The notes below the pieces were generated by a model, which was given only the letters and a program-made list of their open reading frames with translations, had not been told where the DNA came from and ran no database searches. From positions 1 through 12,785 of the forward strand of contig JAGUWE010000071.1 of the NCBI GenBank assembly GCA_020062525.1: a DNA stretch of 12,785 nt, given 5' to 3'. The first letter of the stretch is position 1. Every line of letters begins with the position of its first letter. This document shows positions 5,637-12,653 of the stretch, in pieces. A program made the position numbers and the translations under genes. The DNA comes from Patescibacteria group bacterium (GTDB lineage: Bacteria; Patescibacteriota; Patescibacteriia; JAACEG01; JAGUWE01).

Positions 5637-5921
5637 TTAAACCGGCGGATCATAGCCGCCCTTTTTATTAAATGGATTACAACGCAGCAGCCGCCAAACT
5701 GTTTTCAGTCCCCCTTTAATTAAACCCAAGCGCTCAATTGCTTGATGGGCGTATTCAGAACAAGAGGGGTAAAAGCGACAATAACCCCGAGGAAAAAGAA
5801 AAGAAAACCAGCCATGATCAAAAGAGAGGGTCTTTTGATACATTTTAATTAGTTTTAAAACAAAAGCTCTTAGGTGGAGAGTAAAGAGGGTCACAATTAA
5901 TTTATTTACTTTAAAATACAC
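5637..5921 (-). CDS. yidD: Membrane protein insertion efficiency factor YidD
   Basis: The core CRFYPSCSEYAHQAIERLG (48-66) followed by IKGGLKTVWRLLRCNPFNKKGGYDPPV (in parts: KTVWRLLRCNPF and GGYDPP) is diagnostic of YidD. The three conserved cysteines are C48, C54 and C81. YidD is a small peripheral inner-membrane protein that helps YidC-dependent insertion. The N-terminal amphipathic helix LRAFVLKLIKMYQKTLS (17-33) is included. The start at 5921 overlaps the end of rnpA by 16 bases, typical of this cluster. At 94 residues it is slightly long. M27 (5843) is a possible but less likely start because it would cut the helix. It is followed by yidC. Confidence 0.94.
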   Translation of the reverse strand: MYFKVNKLIVTLFTLHLRAFVLKLIKMYQKTLSFDHGWFSFLFPRGYCRFYPSCSEYAHQAIERLGLIKGGLKTVWRLLRCNPFNKKGGYDPPV

Positions 5922-6262
5922 GGTTTATTTTTGTTTAATTTTCTCATTGCGGATAAAAAAATTTCTTTGAGTTCTTGAAATTTTTTCTGCCTGGCTTCTG
6001 GACGAACTAATATGACTATATCAAAAGAAGAGGAAAGCTCTTTTAAAGCAGAATAAGATAGAGCTCGTAATTGTCTTTTTAAACGATTACGCAAGGTGGC
6101 TTTTTTAGAAACTTTATTGGAAACAACAATGCCAAAACGGGAATAAACTAAATCATTGGGTAGGACTTTAATAAAAAGCAATGGCTGATTAATCACTTTG
6201 CCCATTTTCGTCACTCTTTTAAAATCCTTATCATGCGTCAAGCGATTTTTTTTCGCTAACAT
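5906..6262 (-). CDS. rnpA: Ribonuclease P protein component RnpA
   Basis: The protein cofactor of RNase P helps the RNA subunit cleave 5' leaders from pre-tRNAs. Starting at ATG 6262 gives 118 residues, the usual family size, beginning MLAKKNRLTHDKDFKRV as expected. The hallmark RFGIVVSNKVSKKATLRNRLKR (in parts: FGIVVSNKV and ATLRNRLKR, residues 43-63) contains the RNR motif at 58-60. The frame stays open upstream to another ATG at 6355, but those extra 31 residues are the out-of-frame shadow of rpmH and do not belong to the family. The gap from the rpmH stop is 4 bases, and the end overlaps yidD by 16 bases, so translation is probably coupled. Confidence 0.95.
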   Translation of the reverse strand: MLAKKNRLTHDKDFKRVTKMGKVINQPLLFIKVLPNDLVYSRFGIVVSNKVSKKATLRNRLKRQLRALSYSALKELSSSFDIVILVRPEARQKKFQELKEIFLSAMRKLNKNKPCILK

Positions 6263-6266
6263 AAAT

Positions 6267-6404
6267 TTACCAAGCCAAACGTTTTCTACCCTTGGCTCTT
6301 CTTTTTTTAATAATCTCTTGACCAGTGCGGCCAGACATTCTTTTTCTAAAACCATGAACTTTTTGTCTTTTTCTTTTTTTTGGTTGATAAGTTCTTTTCG
6401 GCAT
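6267..6404 (-). CDS. rpmH: 50S ribosomal protein L34
   Basis: ATG at 6404 opens a 45-residue, strongly basic protein: MPKRTYQPKKRKRQKVHGFR (1-20), then KRMSGRTGQEIIKKRRAKGR and KRLAW. The opening and the HGFRKRM...G..I...RR.KGRKRL pattern are diagnostic of bacterial L34. It is overlapped in another frame by the false N-terminal extension of rnpA, so a length-based gene caller could miss it. It is the first gene of the cluster, 50 bases downstream of a good promoter -10 box, and is followed by rnpA after 4 bases. L34 sits in the large ribosomal subunit. The order rpmH-rnpA-yidD-yidC near dnaA is conserved widely in bacteria. Confidence 0.97.
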   Translation of the reverse strand: MPKRTYQPKKRKRQKVHGFRKRMSGRTGQEIIKKRRAKGRKRLAW

Positions 6405-6453
6405 ACATTAAAATTGAAGTCCCAACTTATTAATTTATAATTTAACTTCTCTT

Positions 6454-6482
6454 ATCTTAACAATCCAGTGGGTGAAAGTCAA
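6454..6482 (-). promoter_or_regulatory. Promoter of the rpmH operon
   Basis: On the minus strand, TTGACT (6482-6477) and TAAGAT (6459-6454) are separated by exactly 17 bases. A transcript starting near 6447 would have a leader of about 43 bases before rpmH. No other candidate of this quality lies upstream of the cluster. Confidence 0.65.
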
Positions 6483-6519
6483 ATTAGGGTTTGGAAACTA
6501 AGTTTTCAAAAAATAATAA

Positions 6520-6574
6520 ACCCTGAAACCCGCTTCGCTAAGTGAGAGCGAGGCAAGCAAGTTCAGGGTGACAT
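6520..6574. repeat. Second member of the GTCAYCCTGAACTTG repeat family, with a loop insertion
   Basis: ACCCTGAA (6520-6527) and TTCAGGGT (6562-6569) are perfect inverted ends. Read on the minus strand, the element begins GTCACCCTGAACTTG, matching the left arm of the 4459-4527 repeat at 14 of 15 positions. Between the ends is an imperfect inner hairpin (GCTTCGCT near 6532-6539, AGCGAGGC near 6547-6554). It lies between the 975-residue gene and the rpmH promoter. Confidence 0.72.
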
Positions 6575-6639
6575 AAAGGGTCGGGATAGAAAAAAACTGT
6601 CCAATTGCCTAAGTTGTGATATAAAAAAATTAAAATAAG

Positions 6640-9567
6640 TTACATTTTTATCTTACTCTTAATTACTGATTCAATAGTCAAATCCTTATCAGCATCTTGC
6701 CAGGCCGGTGAACGGAATATCTCCAGCAATCGCCAATGCGCTTTTTTATAGCCGCTATAAGAAGGTAAATCCGGCCAGTCAGTTTCCTTTTTTTCGTATT
6801 TGGTTAATTCTTCTATAAATTTGCCGATTTTAATTTTATTGACCTTGTTGTAAAAAGTTTCAAAATCAGGGCCTTTCAGGCCAGCGTGTCTTGTTAAATC
6901 ATCTGCCAAAAATAGTTTATATTTTTCAAACCCTTCTTGATTGGCGCCGTAATGGAGATTGTCTTTTAAAACATCTCTTAAGTTTTCCCAGCGAGTCAGT
7001 TCTTTGTTTAATTGCGTTGCTATTTGAGAATCAGTTTTGCTATATTGAGCTACTTGATGAGTTAAGTTTTTAATATCAGTATCTAATATTTTAACAGTCC
7101 TTTCCTGTTCTAGAAAATTATAATCTTCAAAACATTTAATCATTTCTTGCGATACTTCAGTTGAAGTTCCTAAAGGTTGTGCTGGATATTTTTGCTGATA
7201 ATCTTTAATTACTTCTTCATACAATCTCCCCTTCTTGCCAGTTTGGTATTCCAAAGGAACAGTAATTGGTTTTCCAGCTGGTTTGGTTAAAATTTCAGCT
7301 CCGCTTGGCGCTTTGGCTTTAAGATACTCCATTTCTACCAAATTCATTTTGCCACTTTGGGGATCAATCTCTACATAACCCTTGCCAACGCGGCGCATCA
7401 TTTCTAGATAGCCATTTATATCTTTGGAATAACCAAGTTTTTCCATTTTGGCTGTTAGATCCTTATTTTTTAATGCTTCTTTGGCGTGCTCCAGCCACAA
7501 TTGATGAGCTTTAGTTCCTGTCCATCTGTCAATATTCATTCCTTCCTGCCAACCAAAATGCTTGGCTAACTCCGGGTCATTTTTAAATAAATCAATGATT
7601 ACTCCTTCGGGTCCTCGTTCACCAATCGGATAAATCTCTTCTTCTGGTTGATAAAATCCTTTTGATGCTTTCATCGCTTCCTCTACCGTTGCTATTACCC
7701 CGGGGGTTTTGCCGACTTCTGGTGCTTTTGTTAATTGCTCGGTCGCCGTTTCTTTTTCAATTGCTTCTTCTAATTTTCTTTTCGCCATTTCTGCCTGTTC
7801 TTCGTAATAAGTACCGGGCGTTCTACCCCTCTGAAGATCCTCGGGGGTAATGGTACCGCGGGATTCAGGGCGAGTGGTGGTTTTATCTAAAACCTTGGCT
7901 GACCCTGGCTTTCCCCAACCAAACCATCCTTCAGCTAAATGTCTTAAAGCCATACCACTAAGGGCAAGGCCGGCTCCCCACAAAGCGCCTTTACCTACTT
8001 GCTTTAAAATATAATTTCTTTGGGTTTTAGAAATTTTTTCTTGTCGTAAATTTAAAATTTTTTCTAAGTCAGTTTTTACTAATTTTGATTTTTCTTCACC
8101 TTCAACATAAACTCTGGCTTTGCTTAGATCTTGGATTAAATCCAATTGATTCTTGAGTCGCTCCTGACTTTGGCCAAAATTGACCCAACCCTTTTCAATT
8201 CTTCCTTCGTTCGCCTCAACCAGAACTTTTAAACGACCAACTAATTCCTTTCTTCTGGCTGAATTTTCTTCACTATCAATTTTCCCGATTAGCCAATCTA
8301 ATTTTTTGGTTAAATCAGGGGCCTCAACAATATTTTTCTTTGATTCTTTTTCTTTCAGCCCCTCTTTTCGGCCTCGTCTGGCCATTTTTTCTGCTTCAAT
8401 TAAAGTTTCTTTAGCCCTTCTGCCTGTTAAAATTCCACCCATACCGGCAGCAGCTAAGGGAATGCCGGCTAAACCCACCATGCTCATTGTCACCGAGCGA
8501 GTAATAAAACCAGCGGCTGCATAAAGACCGCGCTCAGTAGCTATATTAAACATCGCTCTCTGCCAGACTTTTTTATCTTTAATTTTTTGTAATTGTTTTT
8601 CAACCCCCGGATGAGTATTTAAAAATTGGTTTAACTGCACTTTGCCATCAATGTTGTTTAAATACAAAGCGGCCTCTCTTTGATTATTATCATTAACTTT
8701 TAATCTTAAATTTAAAAATTCGCCACGGGCTTTTTCATATTTTTCTTTCAACTCCTGATAACCTTTTCGTTCTTTGCTGGTTGCACTTTTATAAGCCCGT
8801 TCAGCAGGTGTTTTACTAAATTCATTGGCAATTTGATTAAATTGTCTAACTTTTTCTTGCTCCTCGGGGCTTAAATTTTCCAAACCGCCAGCATATTGAA
8901 TTTCTAATTCTCCTTTTTCGTTTTTAATTACTTCTAAACCCATTACCTTCATACCATTAACTAATTGCTGAAGGGTCTGTTCGTGAACCTCTAAGCCGCC
9001 TTTGGTAATCTCTTCGGCCGTGGCTTTTTCTAAGCGGGCAATTTGATATTTTTTGCTGATATTCTGCCAAATTCGGCCCCGAAATTTGGCTTGACTGGTA
9101 TTTTCTCTATATTTAGCCAAGGCCTCATCCTGAACTCGGCCTAGGTTTAATTGTTCTAAATTTGCTAAAACTAAAAGTTGCTGACCGGTTGACAAATCAG
9201 CAAAACTCTCAATATTTTCTAAATCTTCTTTATTAAGATTAAATTTAGCTGATTTTTCCAAAACTGAAGAATCAAATTCTAATTCTTTTTTTTCTTTAAT
9301 TTCTTCTTTCTCTGCCTCTGGTTCTGATGGAGGAGTTTTTGGCTCCTCTTTTTCTTCTGGTTTTTCTACTCTTTCTTCTACTTTTTCCTCTTCTTTTTCT
9401 CTTAAGACCTCCGCCATGGGCCTTTTGGGCATCTCGGTTGTTTTTAATTCTTCAGCTGCTCTTTTTTCTTGTTCCTCTATTTCTTTCATTGATTTGATCC
9501 TGTTTTTTTGTAATTTTCTTTGACTTTCTTCAAATGTTTCTAAAGGAGGTTGTTCCTGTTTATTCAT
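6640..9567 (-). CDS. Large charged protein of unknown function (975 aa), possibly membrane-attached
   Basis: I do not recognise this protein. From ATG 9567 it has 975 residues. Residues 1-100 are a low-complexity, Glu/Lys/Pro-rich and probably disordered tail. About 105-345 is mostly helical. Residues 349-381 contain a hydrophobic Gly/Ala-rich stretch (GLYAAAGFITRSVTMSMVGL and AGIPLAAAGMGGIL) that could be a membrane hairpin. A charged helical region spans 385-520, and a second hydrophobic segment, GALWGAGLALSGMALRHLA, lies near 527-545. A linker and a mixed C-terminal part (about 620-975) follow, with GPEGVIIDLFKNDPELAKHFGW and several coiled-coil-like helices. No signal peptide and no enzymatic motif were seen. 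The frame is open to an upstream ATG at 9615, but the promoter -10 box lies inside those codons, so 9567 is the likely start. It is transcribed divergently from dnaA and stands alone, with the rpmH operon downstream on the same strand. Confidence 0.8.
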   Translation of the reverse strand: MNKQEQPPLETFEESQRKLQKNRIKSMKEIEEQEKRAAEELKTTEMPKRPMAEVLREKEEEKVEERVEKPEEKEEPKTPPSEPEAEKEEIKEKKELEFDSSVLEKSAKFNLNKEDLENIESFADLSTGQQLLVLANLEQLNLGRVQDEALAKYRENTSQAKFRGRIWQNISKKYQIARLEKATAEEITKGGLEVHEQTLQQLVNGMKVMGLEVIKNEKGELEIQYAGGLENLSPEEQEKVRQFNQIANEFSKTPAERAYKSATSKERKGYQELKEKYEKARGEFLNLRLKVNDNNQREAALYLNNIDGKVQLNQFLNTHPGVEKQLQKIKDKKVWQRAMFNIATERGLYAAAGFITRSVTMSMVGLAGIPLAAAGMGGILTGRRAKETLIEAEKMARRGRKEGLKEKESKKNIVEAPDLTKKLDWLIGKIDSEENSARRKELVGRLKVLVEANEGRIEKGWVNFGQSQERLKNQLDLIQDLSKARVYVEGEEKSKLVKTDLEKILNLRQEKISKTQRNYILKQVGKGALWGAGLALSGMALRHLAEGWFGWGKPGSAKVLDKTTTRPESRGTITPEDLQRGRTPGTYYEEQAEMAKRKLEEAIEKETATEQLTKAPEVGKTPGVIATVEEAMKASKGFYQPEEEIYPIGERGPEGVIIDLFKNDPELAKHFGWQEGMNIDRWTGTKAHQLWLEHAKEALKNKDLTAKMEKLGYSKDINGYLEMMRRVGKGYVEIDPQSGKMNLVEMEYLKAKAPSGAEILTKPAGKPITVPLEYQTGKKGRLYEEVIKDYQQKYPAQPLGTSTEVSQEMIKCFEDYNFLEQERTVKILDTDIKNLTHQVAQYSKTDSQIATQLNKELTRWENLRDVLKDNLHYGANQEGFEKYKLFLADDLTRHAGLKGPDFETFYNKVNKIKIGKFIEELTKYEKKETDWPDLPSYSGYKKAHWRLLEIFRSPAWQDADKDLTIESVIKSKIKM

Positions 9568-9603
9568 AATTTTTATTTGATTTATAAATTTGATTCTATT
9601 TAA

Positions 9604-9632
9604 ATTATACCACATTCCCTTTTAAAAATCAA
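9604..9632 (-). promoter_or_regulatory. Extended -10 promoter for the 975-residue gene
   Basis: On the minus strand, TTGATT (9632-9627), 17 bases, then TATAAT (9609-9604) preceded by TGG, an extended -10 (TGnTATAAT). Transcription would start near 9597, leaving about 30 bases before ATG 9567. This places the in-frame ATG at 9615 upstream of the transcript. Confidence 0.75.
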
Positions 9633-9680
9633 CCCTCAGTAAGACCCTTGACTTTTAAGATTTTATCTAGTTTTATTAAG

Positions 9681-9711
9681 TCATCCACAATTTGACCACA
9701 GTTTATTCACA
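9681..9711 (+). promoter_or_regulatory. DnaA-box-like 9-mers upstream of dnaA
   Basis: TTATTCACA (9703-9711) fits the relaxed DnaA-box consensus TTWTNCACA. TCATCCACA (9681-9689) differs from TTATCCACA at one base, and TTGACCACA (9692-9700) is a weaker match. All three lie in the same orientation with spacings of 2 bases, between the two divergent promoters. That suits DnaA autoregulation of dnaA and possible repression of the divergent gene; it could also be part of the origin. Confidence 0.6.
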
Positions 9712-9730
9712 AAAAGGCTCTTGACGAGGA

Positions 9731-9759
9731 TTGGCAGGTAATTTTTTGTCTGTTATAAT
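9731..9759 (+). promoter_or_regulatory. Promoter of dnaA
   Basis: TTGGCA (9731-9736), 17 bases, then TATAAT (9754-9759) preceded by TGT, an extended -10. Transcription would begin near 9766, about 30 bases before ATG 9798. The consensus -10 makes this a strong candidate. Confidence 0.8.
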
Positions 9760-9797
9760 AATGATTGATTATATTTTTAGCCCTAATTTTGCTTTTT

Positions 9798-11156
9798 ATG
9801 ACCAAAGAACAACTTTGGCAAGCAGCTTTGGGTGAAATGGAGCTTTTAATTAGCAAAGCTAATTTTACCACTTGGTTTAAAAATACTTACATTACTTCTT
9901 ATGAGGAAGAAACTATTGTTATTGCCGTGCCTAATGCTTTTACCAAAAATTGGTTAGAAAAAAAATACCATTCCTTTATTTTAAAAGCCCTTCAAAATAT
10001 CAGTGATAACAAAATTAAAAAAATAATTTATTGCGTAGAAACAGCCAAACTCAAAGAAACCAAACAATTAGAAATTAAAATAAAGGAAAGGGTGATGTCT
10101 GTTTCTGATAAAGAATTAATTACTTCTGCTTCTTTGGGCCTTAATTCTCATTATAAACTTGATAACTTTATTGTTGGTAAAAGCAATGAATTAGCTTTTG
10201 CTACGGCCAAAGCAGTGGTAGAAAAACCAGGCCACTCTTATAACCCTCTTTTTATCTACGGTGGCGTAGGTTTAGGTAAAACCCATCTTCTCCAAGCTGT
10301 GGGTAATGAAATTTTTCAAAAAAGTCCAGTCAAAAAAATTATTTATATAACTTGCGAACAATTTGTCAATGAATTTATTAAAGCCATTTCCAGTAATAGT
10401 TTAGAGAATTTTAAAGATAGGTATCGGAAGGTTGATGTTTTATTAGTTGATGATGTTCAATTTTTAGCTGGCAAAGACCGTACTCAAGAAGAATTCTTTC
10501 ATACTTTTAATGCTTTACACCAGGAGAATAAACAAATTGTCTTGAGTTCTGATCGACCACCAAAATCAATTGCCACCTTAAAAGATCGGTTGGTCTCTCG
10601 TTTTGAATGGGGCATGATTGCTGATATCGCTCCCCCGGATTTAGAAACCAGAATTGCTATTTTAGAACAAAAAATTCAAGAAAAAAATTTTGAACTTAGT
10701 AAAGAAATCAGCCGCTATGTTGCTACTAATATCCAGACCAATATTCGTGAATTAGAAGGCGCTCTGAACAAAATTATTGCTTGGCACCAGATTAACAACC
10801 AAATTCCTACTTTGGAAACCGCTCAAAAAATTCTCTCTAATTTAAAACAATTTCAAAGAAAAGGCACTATTACAACTAAACAATTACTACGAGTAGTGGC
10901 TGACTTTTATGACATTCAATTAGAAAATCTTATGAGTAGCTGCCGTAAAAAGAATTTAACTGTGCCTCGACAAATTGCGATGTATTTAATGCGTAAAGAA
11001 AATAATGCTTCTTTTCCAACTATTGGCCAAGAAATAGGTGGACGCGATCATACCACGGCCATGCATGCTTGCTCAAAAATTGAAAAAGAAATAGAACATA
11101 ATGAAGTTTTACGTCAAGATATTGAATTAATTAAACAAAAATTGTATAATATGTAG
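9798..11156 (+). CDS. dnaA: Chromosomal replication initiator protein DnaA
   Basis: DnaA binds DnaA boxes and opens the origin. Starting at ATG 9798 gives 452 residues. Domain I (about 1-80) begins MTKEQLWQAALGEME and includes FTTWFKNTY. A short domain II linker (about 85-110) follows. Domain III is AAA+: Walker A GGVGLGKTHLLQ (155-166), Walker B VLLVDDVQFL (214-223), sensor SSDRPP (250-255), arginine-finger region LKDRLVSRFEWG (261-272). Domain IV is the HTH with the signature GGRDHTTAMHACSKI (414-428). An in-frame TTG at 9765 would add 11 hydrophobic residues but lies at the predicted transcription start, so it is rejected. No strong Shine-Dalgarno is visible. It is followed after 253 bases by dnaN and flanked by DnaA boxes. 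Confidence 0.98.
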   Translation: MTKEQLWQAALGEMELLISKANFTTWFKNTYITSYEEETIVIAVPNAFTKNWLEKKYHSFILKALQNISDNKIKKIIYCVETAKLKETKQLEIKIKERVMSVSDKELITSASLGLNSHYKLDNFIVGKSNELAFATAKAVVEKPGHSYNPLFIYGGVGLGKTHLLQAVGNEIFQKSPVKKIIYITCEQFVNEFIKAISSNSLENFKDRYRKVDVLLVDDVQFLAGKDRTQEEFFHTFNALHQENKQIVLSSDRPPKSIATLKDRLVSRFEWGMIADIAPPDLETRIAILEQKIQEKNFELSKEISRYVATNIQTNIRELEGALNKIIAWHQINNQIPTLETAQKILSNLKQFQRKGTITTKQLLRVVADFYDIQLENLMSSCRKKNLTVPRQIAMYLMRKENNASFPTIGQEIGGRDHTTAMHACSKIEKEIEHNEVLRQDIELIKQKLYNM

Positions 11157-11409
11157 ATTAACTGTGGATAGAGTTGTTAATTTTTTGGTTAATTTTTGTT
11201 GATTAAAAATTATCATAAATTTAACCAAAAACAGTAAACAATTAATTAACAAATTTTGACTATGTTTTTCCCACCTTATCCTCAAGTTAATTCATACTTC
11301 TTTGTTGTTTAAATAAAGATAAAAAAAATTCATTTAATTATTTATCCACCCTTTCTATTACTAATACTAAAATTTATTTATAAATTAATTAATAATAATT
11401 TTAAATCTT
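11157..11409. other. Probable origin of replication (oriC) between dnaA and dnaN
   Basis: The gap is extremely AT-rich and has no gene. DnaA-box-like 9-mers, each one base off TTATCCACA: TGTGGATAG (11163-11171, reverse orientation), TTATCCTCA (11276-11284) and TTATCCACC (11342-11350). A perfect 11-bp inverted repeat TTTTTGGTTAA (11182-11192) / TTAACCAAAAA (11221-11231) brackets an AT-rich stretch. The last 40 bases before dnaN are nearly pure A/T (ATTAATTAATAATAATT type) and could be the unwinding element. Position, boxes and divergent gene orientation support an origin; no strict consensus box is present. Confidence 0.65.
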
Positions 11410-12543
11410 ATGAAAATCATTTGTACTCAAGAAAACCTTAATCGTAGTTTATTTATTGTTAATAATATTGCTGGCAAAAATATTAATTTACCAATACTTA
11501 ACAATGTTTTAATTCGGGTGGAAAACAAAATCATAACTCTTTCAACCACTAATTTAGAAATAGGCGTTCATTGTTCAGTGAGAGGCAGAATAGAAAAAGA
11601 GGGCTCTTTTACTGTTCCAGCTAGATTATTAACTGATTTTATTAGTTTATTAACCAAAGAACAATTTGAATTGTCTGTAGATAACGACGAATTAGTAATT
11701 ACTAGTAAAAACCACCAAGCTAAAATTAAGGGCTTACCAGCCGATGATTTTCCACTTATCCCCCAAATAGAAAAAAAAACACCCTTTATTTGTGATGCTC
11801 AAGAATTTAAAAAAGCTATTAGCCAAGTAGTTTTTGCTATTACTATTAATGAAACCAGACCAGAAATTAGCGGTGTTTTATTTAATTTTAATGCTCAAAA
11901 AGCAACCCTCACCCTTGTCGGTACTGATAGTTATCGCTTAGCTGAAAAAACACTGCCTTTAAAAAAAACCACAACCACTAATCATAAAATCATCGTGCCT
12001 TTGAAAACCGTTCAGGAAATAGCGAGAATTTTGGGTAGTTTTAAAGAAGAAGATTTGGGTCAAGAAAATAATATTGAGATTTATTTATCCGAAGAAAATC
12101 AAATTTTATTTTCAGTTAATGAGGTTAATCTAATTTCCAGAGTGATAGAAGGTCAATATCCAGAATATAAAGAAATCATACCCACAACTTTTAAAATCCA
12201 AGCCATTATGGATAAACAAAATTTTATTAATATTATTAAAACCAGCAGTCTCTTTAGTCAAACAGGTATTAATAGTGTTAATTTAGAGTTTTTGTCCCAG
12301 GATCAAGTAATTAAGGTTAGTTCAGCCAATCTCCAGACAGGAGAAGAGATTTCGCAGTTAGAAGGCAAAATTGAAGGCCAAGATAATAAAATTGCTTTAA
12401 ATTATCGTTTTTTATTAGATGGTTTAGCCGCTTTAACTGAAGACGAGGTTTTAATGGAGGTGATTGATAAAGACACTCCTTGTTTAATTAAATCACCGGG
12501 CAAAGAAGATTATCTCTATATTATTATGCCGATTCGGCAATAA
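11410..12543 (+). CDS. dnaN: DNA polymerase III sliding clamp, beta subunit
   Basis: The 377-residue product is the full length expected for the ring-shaped processivity clamp that tethers the replicative polymerase to DNA. It starts MKIICTQENLNRSLFIVNNI. The three clamp repeats are recognisable: domain 1 with KNINLPILNNVLI and EGSFTVPARLLTDFI, domain 2 with ATLTLVGTDSYRLAEK (about 172-187) and NHKIIVPLKTVQEI, and domain 3 ending LLDGLAALTEDEVLMEV, then CLIKSPG and YIIMPIRQ, the usual C-terminal form MPxR. It is encoded 253 bases after dnaA across the presumed origin. No independent promoter was identified with confidence. Transcription ends at the hairpin 60 bases downstream. Codon use is like that of dnaA. 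Confidence 0.97.
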   Translation: MKIICTQENLNRSLFIVNNIAGKNINLPILNNVLIRVENKIITLSTTNLEIGVHCSVRGRIEKEGSFTVPARLLTDFISLLTKEQFELSVDNDELVITSKNHQAKIKGLPADDFPLIPQIEKKTPFICDAQEFKKAISQVVFAITINETRPEISGVLFNFNAQKATLTLVGTDSYRLAEKTLPLKKTTTTNHKIIVPLKTVQEIARILGSFKEEDLGQENNIEIYLSEENQILFSVNEVNLISRVIEGQYPEYKEIIPTTFKIQAIMDKQNFINIIKTSSLFSQTGINSVNLEFLSQDQVIKVSSANLQTGEEISQLEGKIEGQDNKIALNYRFLLDGLAALTEDEVLMEVIDKDTPCLIKSPGKEDYLYIIMPIRQ

Positions 12544-12603
12544 TAAAAACCAAAAATAAAAAATAGAATATAAAAAATTTAGAAATTGATATAAATAATA
12601 TAA

Positions 12604-12638
12604 TAAAAACTTCTCTGTGCGTAAAAGAGAAGTTTTTA
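12604..12638. terminator. Bidirectional intrinsic terminator after dnaN
   Basis: Perfect 13-bp arms TAAAAACTTCTCT (12604-12616) and AGAGAAGTTTTTA (12626-12638) around a 9-base loop, with a five-T run on the 3' side on either strand. It lies between dnaN and the convergent gene that enters from the right, and can serve both. Confidence 0.88.
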
Positions 12639-12653
12639 TATCTGAAAAATTTA

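Noticed and set aside
6263..6355. N-terminal extension of rnpA from the ATG at 6355
   Set aside because: The 31 extra residues are the out-of-frame reading of rpmH; the RnpA family begins at the ATG at 6262.
6198..6440. Plus-strand open frame of 80 codons
   Set aside because: Antisense to rpmH and the rnpA start, both firmly identified.
7662..7850. Plus-strand open frame of 62 codons rich in Leu and Phe
   Set aside because: Antisense to Glu/Lys-rich coding sequence, whose complement naturally reads as Leu/Phe/Ser.
8180..8524. Plus-strand open frame of 114 codons
   Set aside because: It is antisense to the large minus-strand gene, has no recognisable family and no start signals; a shadow of the coding strand.
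9568..9615. Upstream ATG (9615) for the 975-residue protein
   Set aside because: The TATAAT -10 box lies within its third and fourth codons region, so these codons precede the transcript start.
9721..9726. TTGACG as the -35 box of dnaA
   Set aside because: It is 27 bases from the -10 box; TTGGCA at 9731 has the correct 17-base spacing.
9765..9797. TTG start for dnaA adding 11 hydrophobic residues
   Set aside because: It coincides with the predicted transcription start, and DnaA proteins begin at the MTKEQLW-type sequence encoded from 9798.
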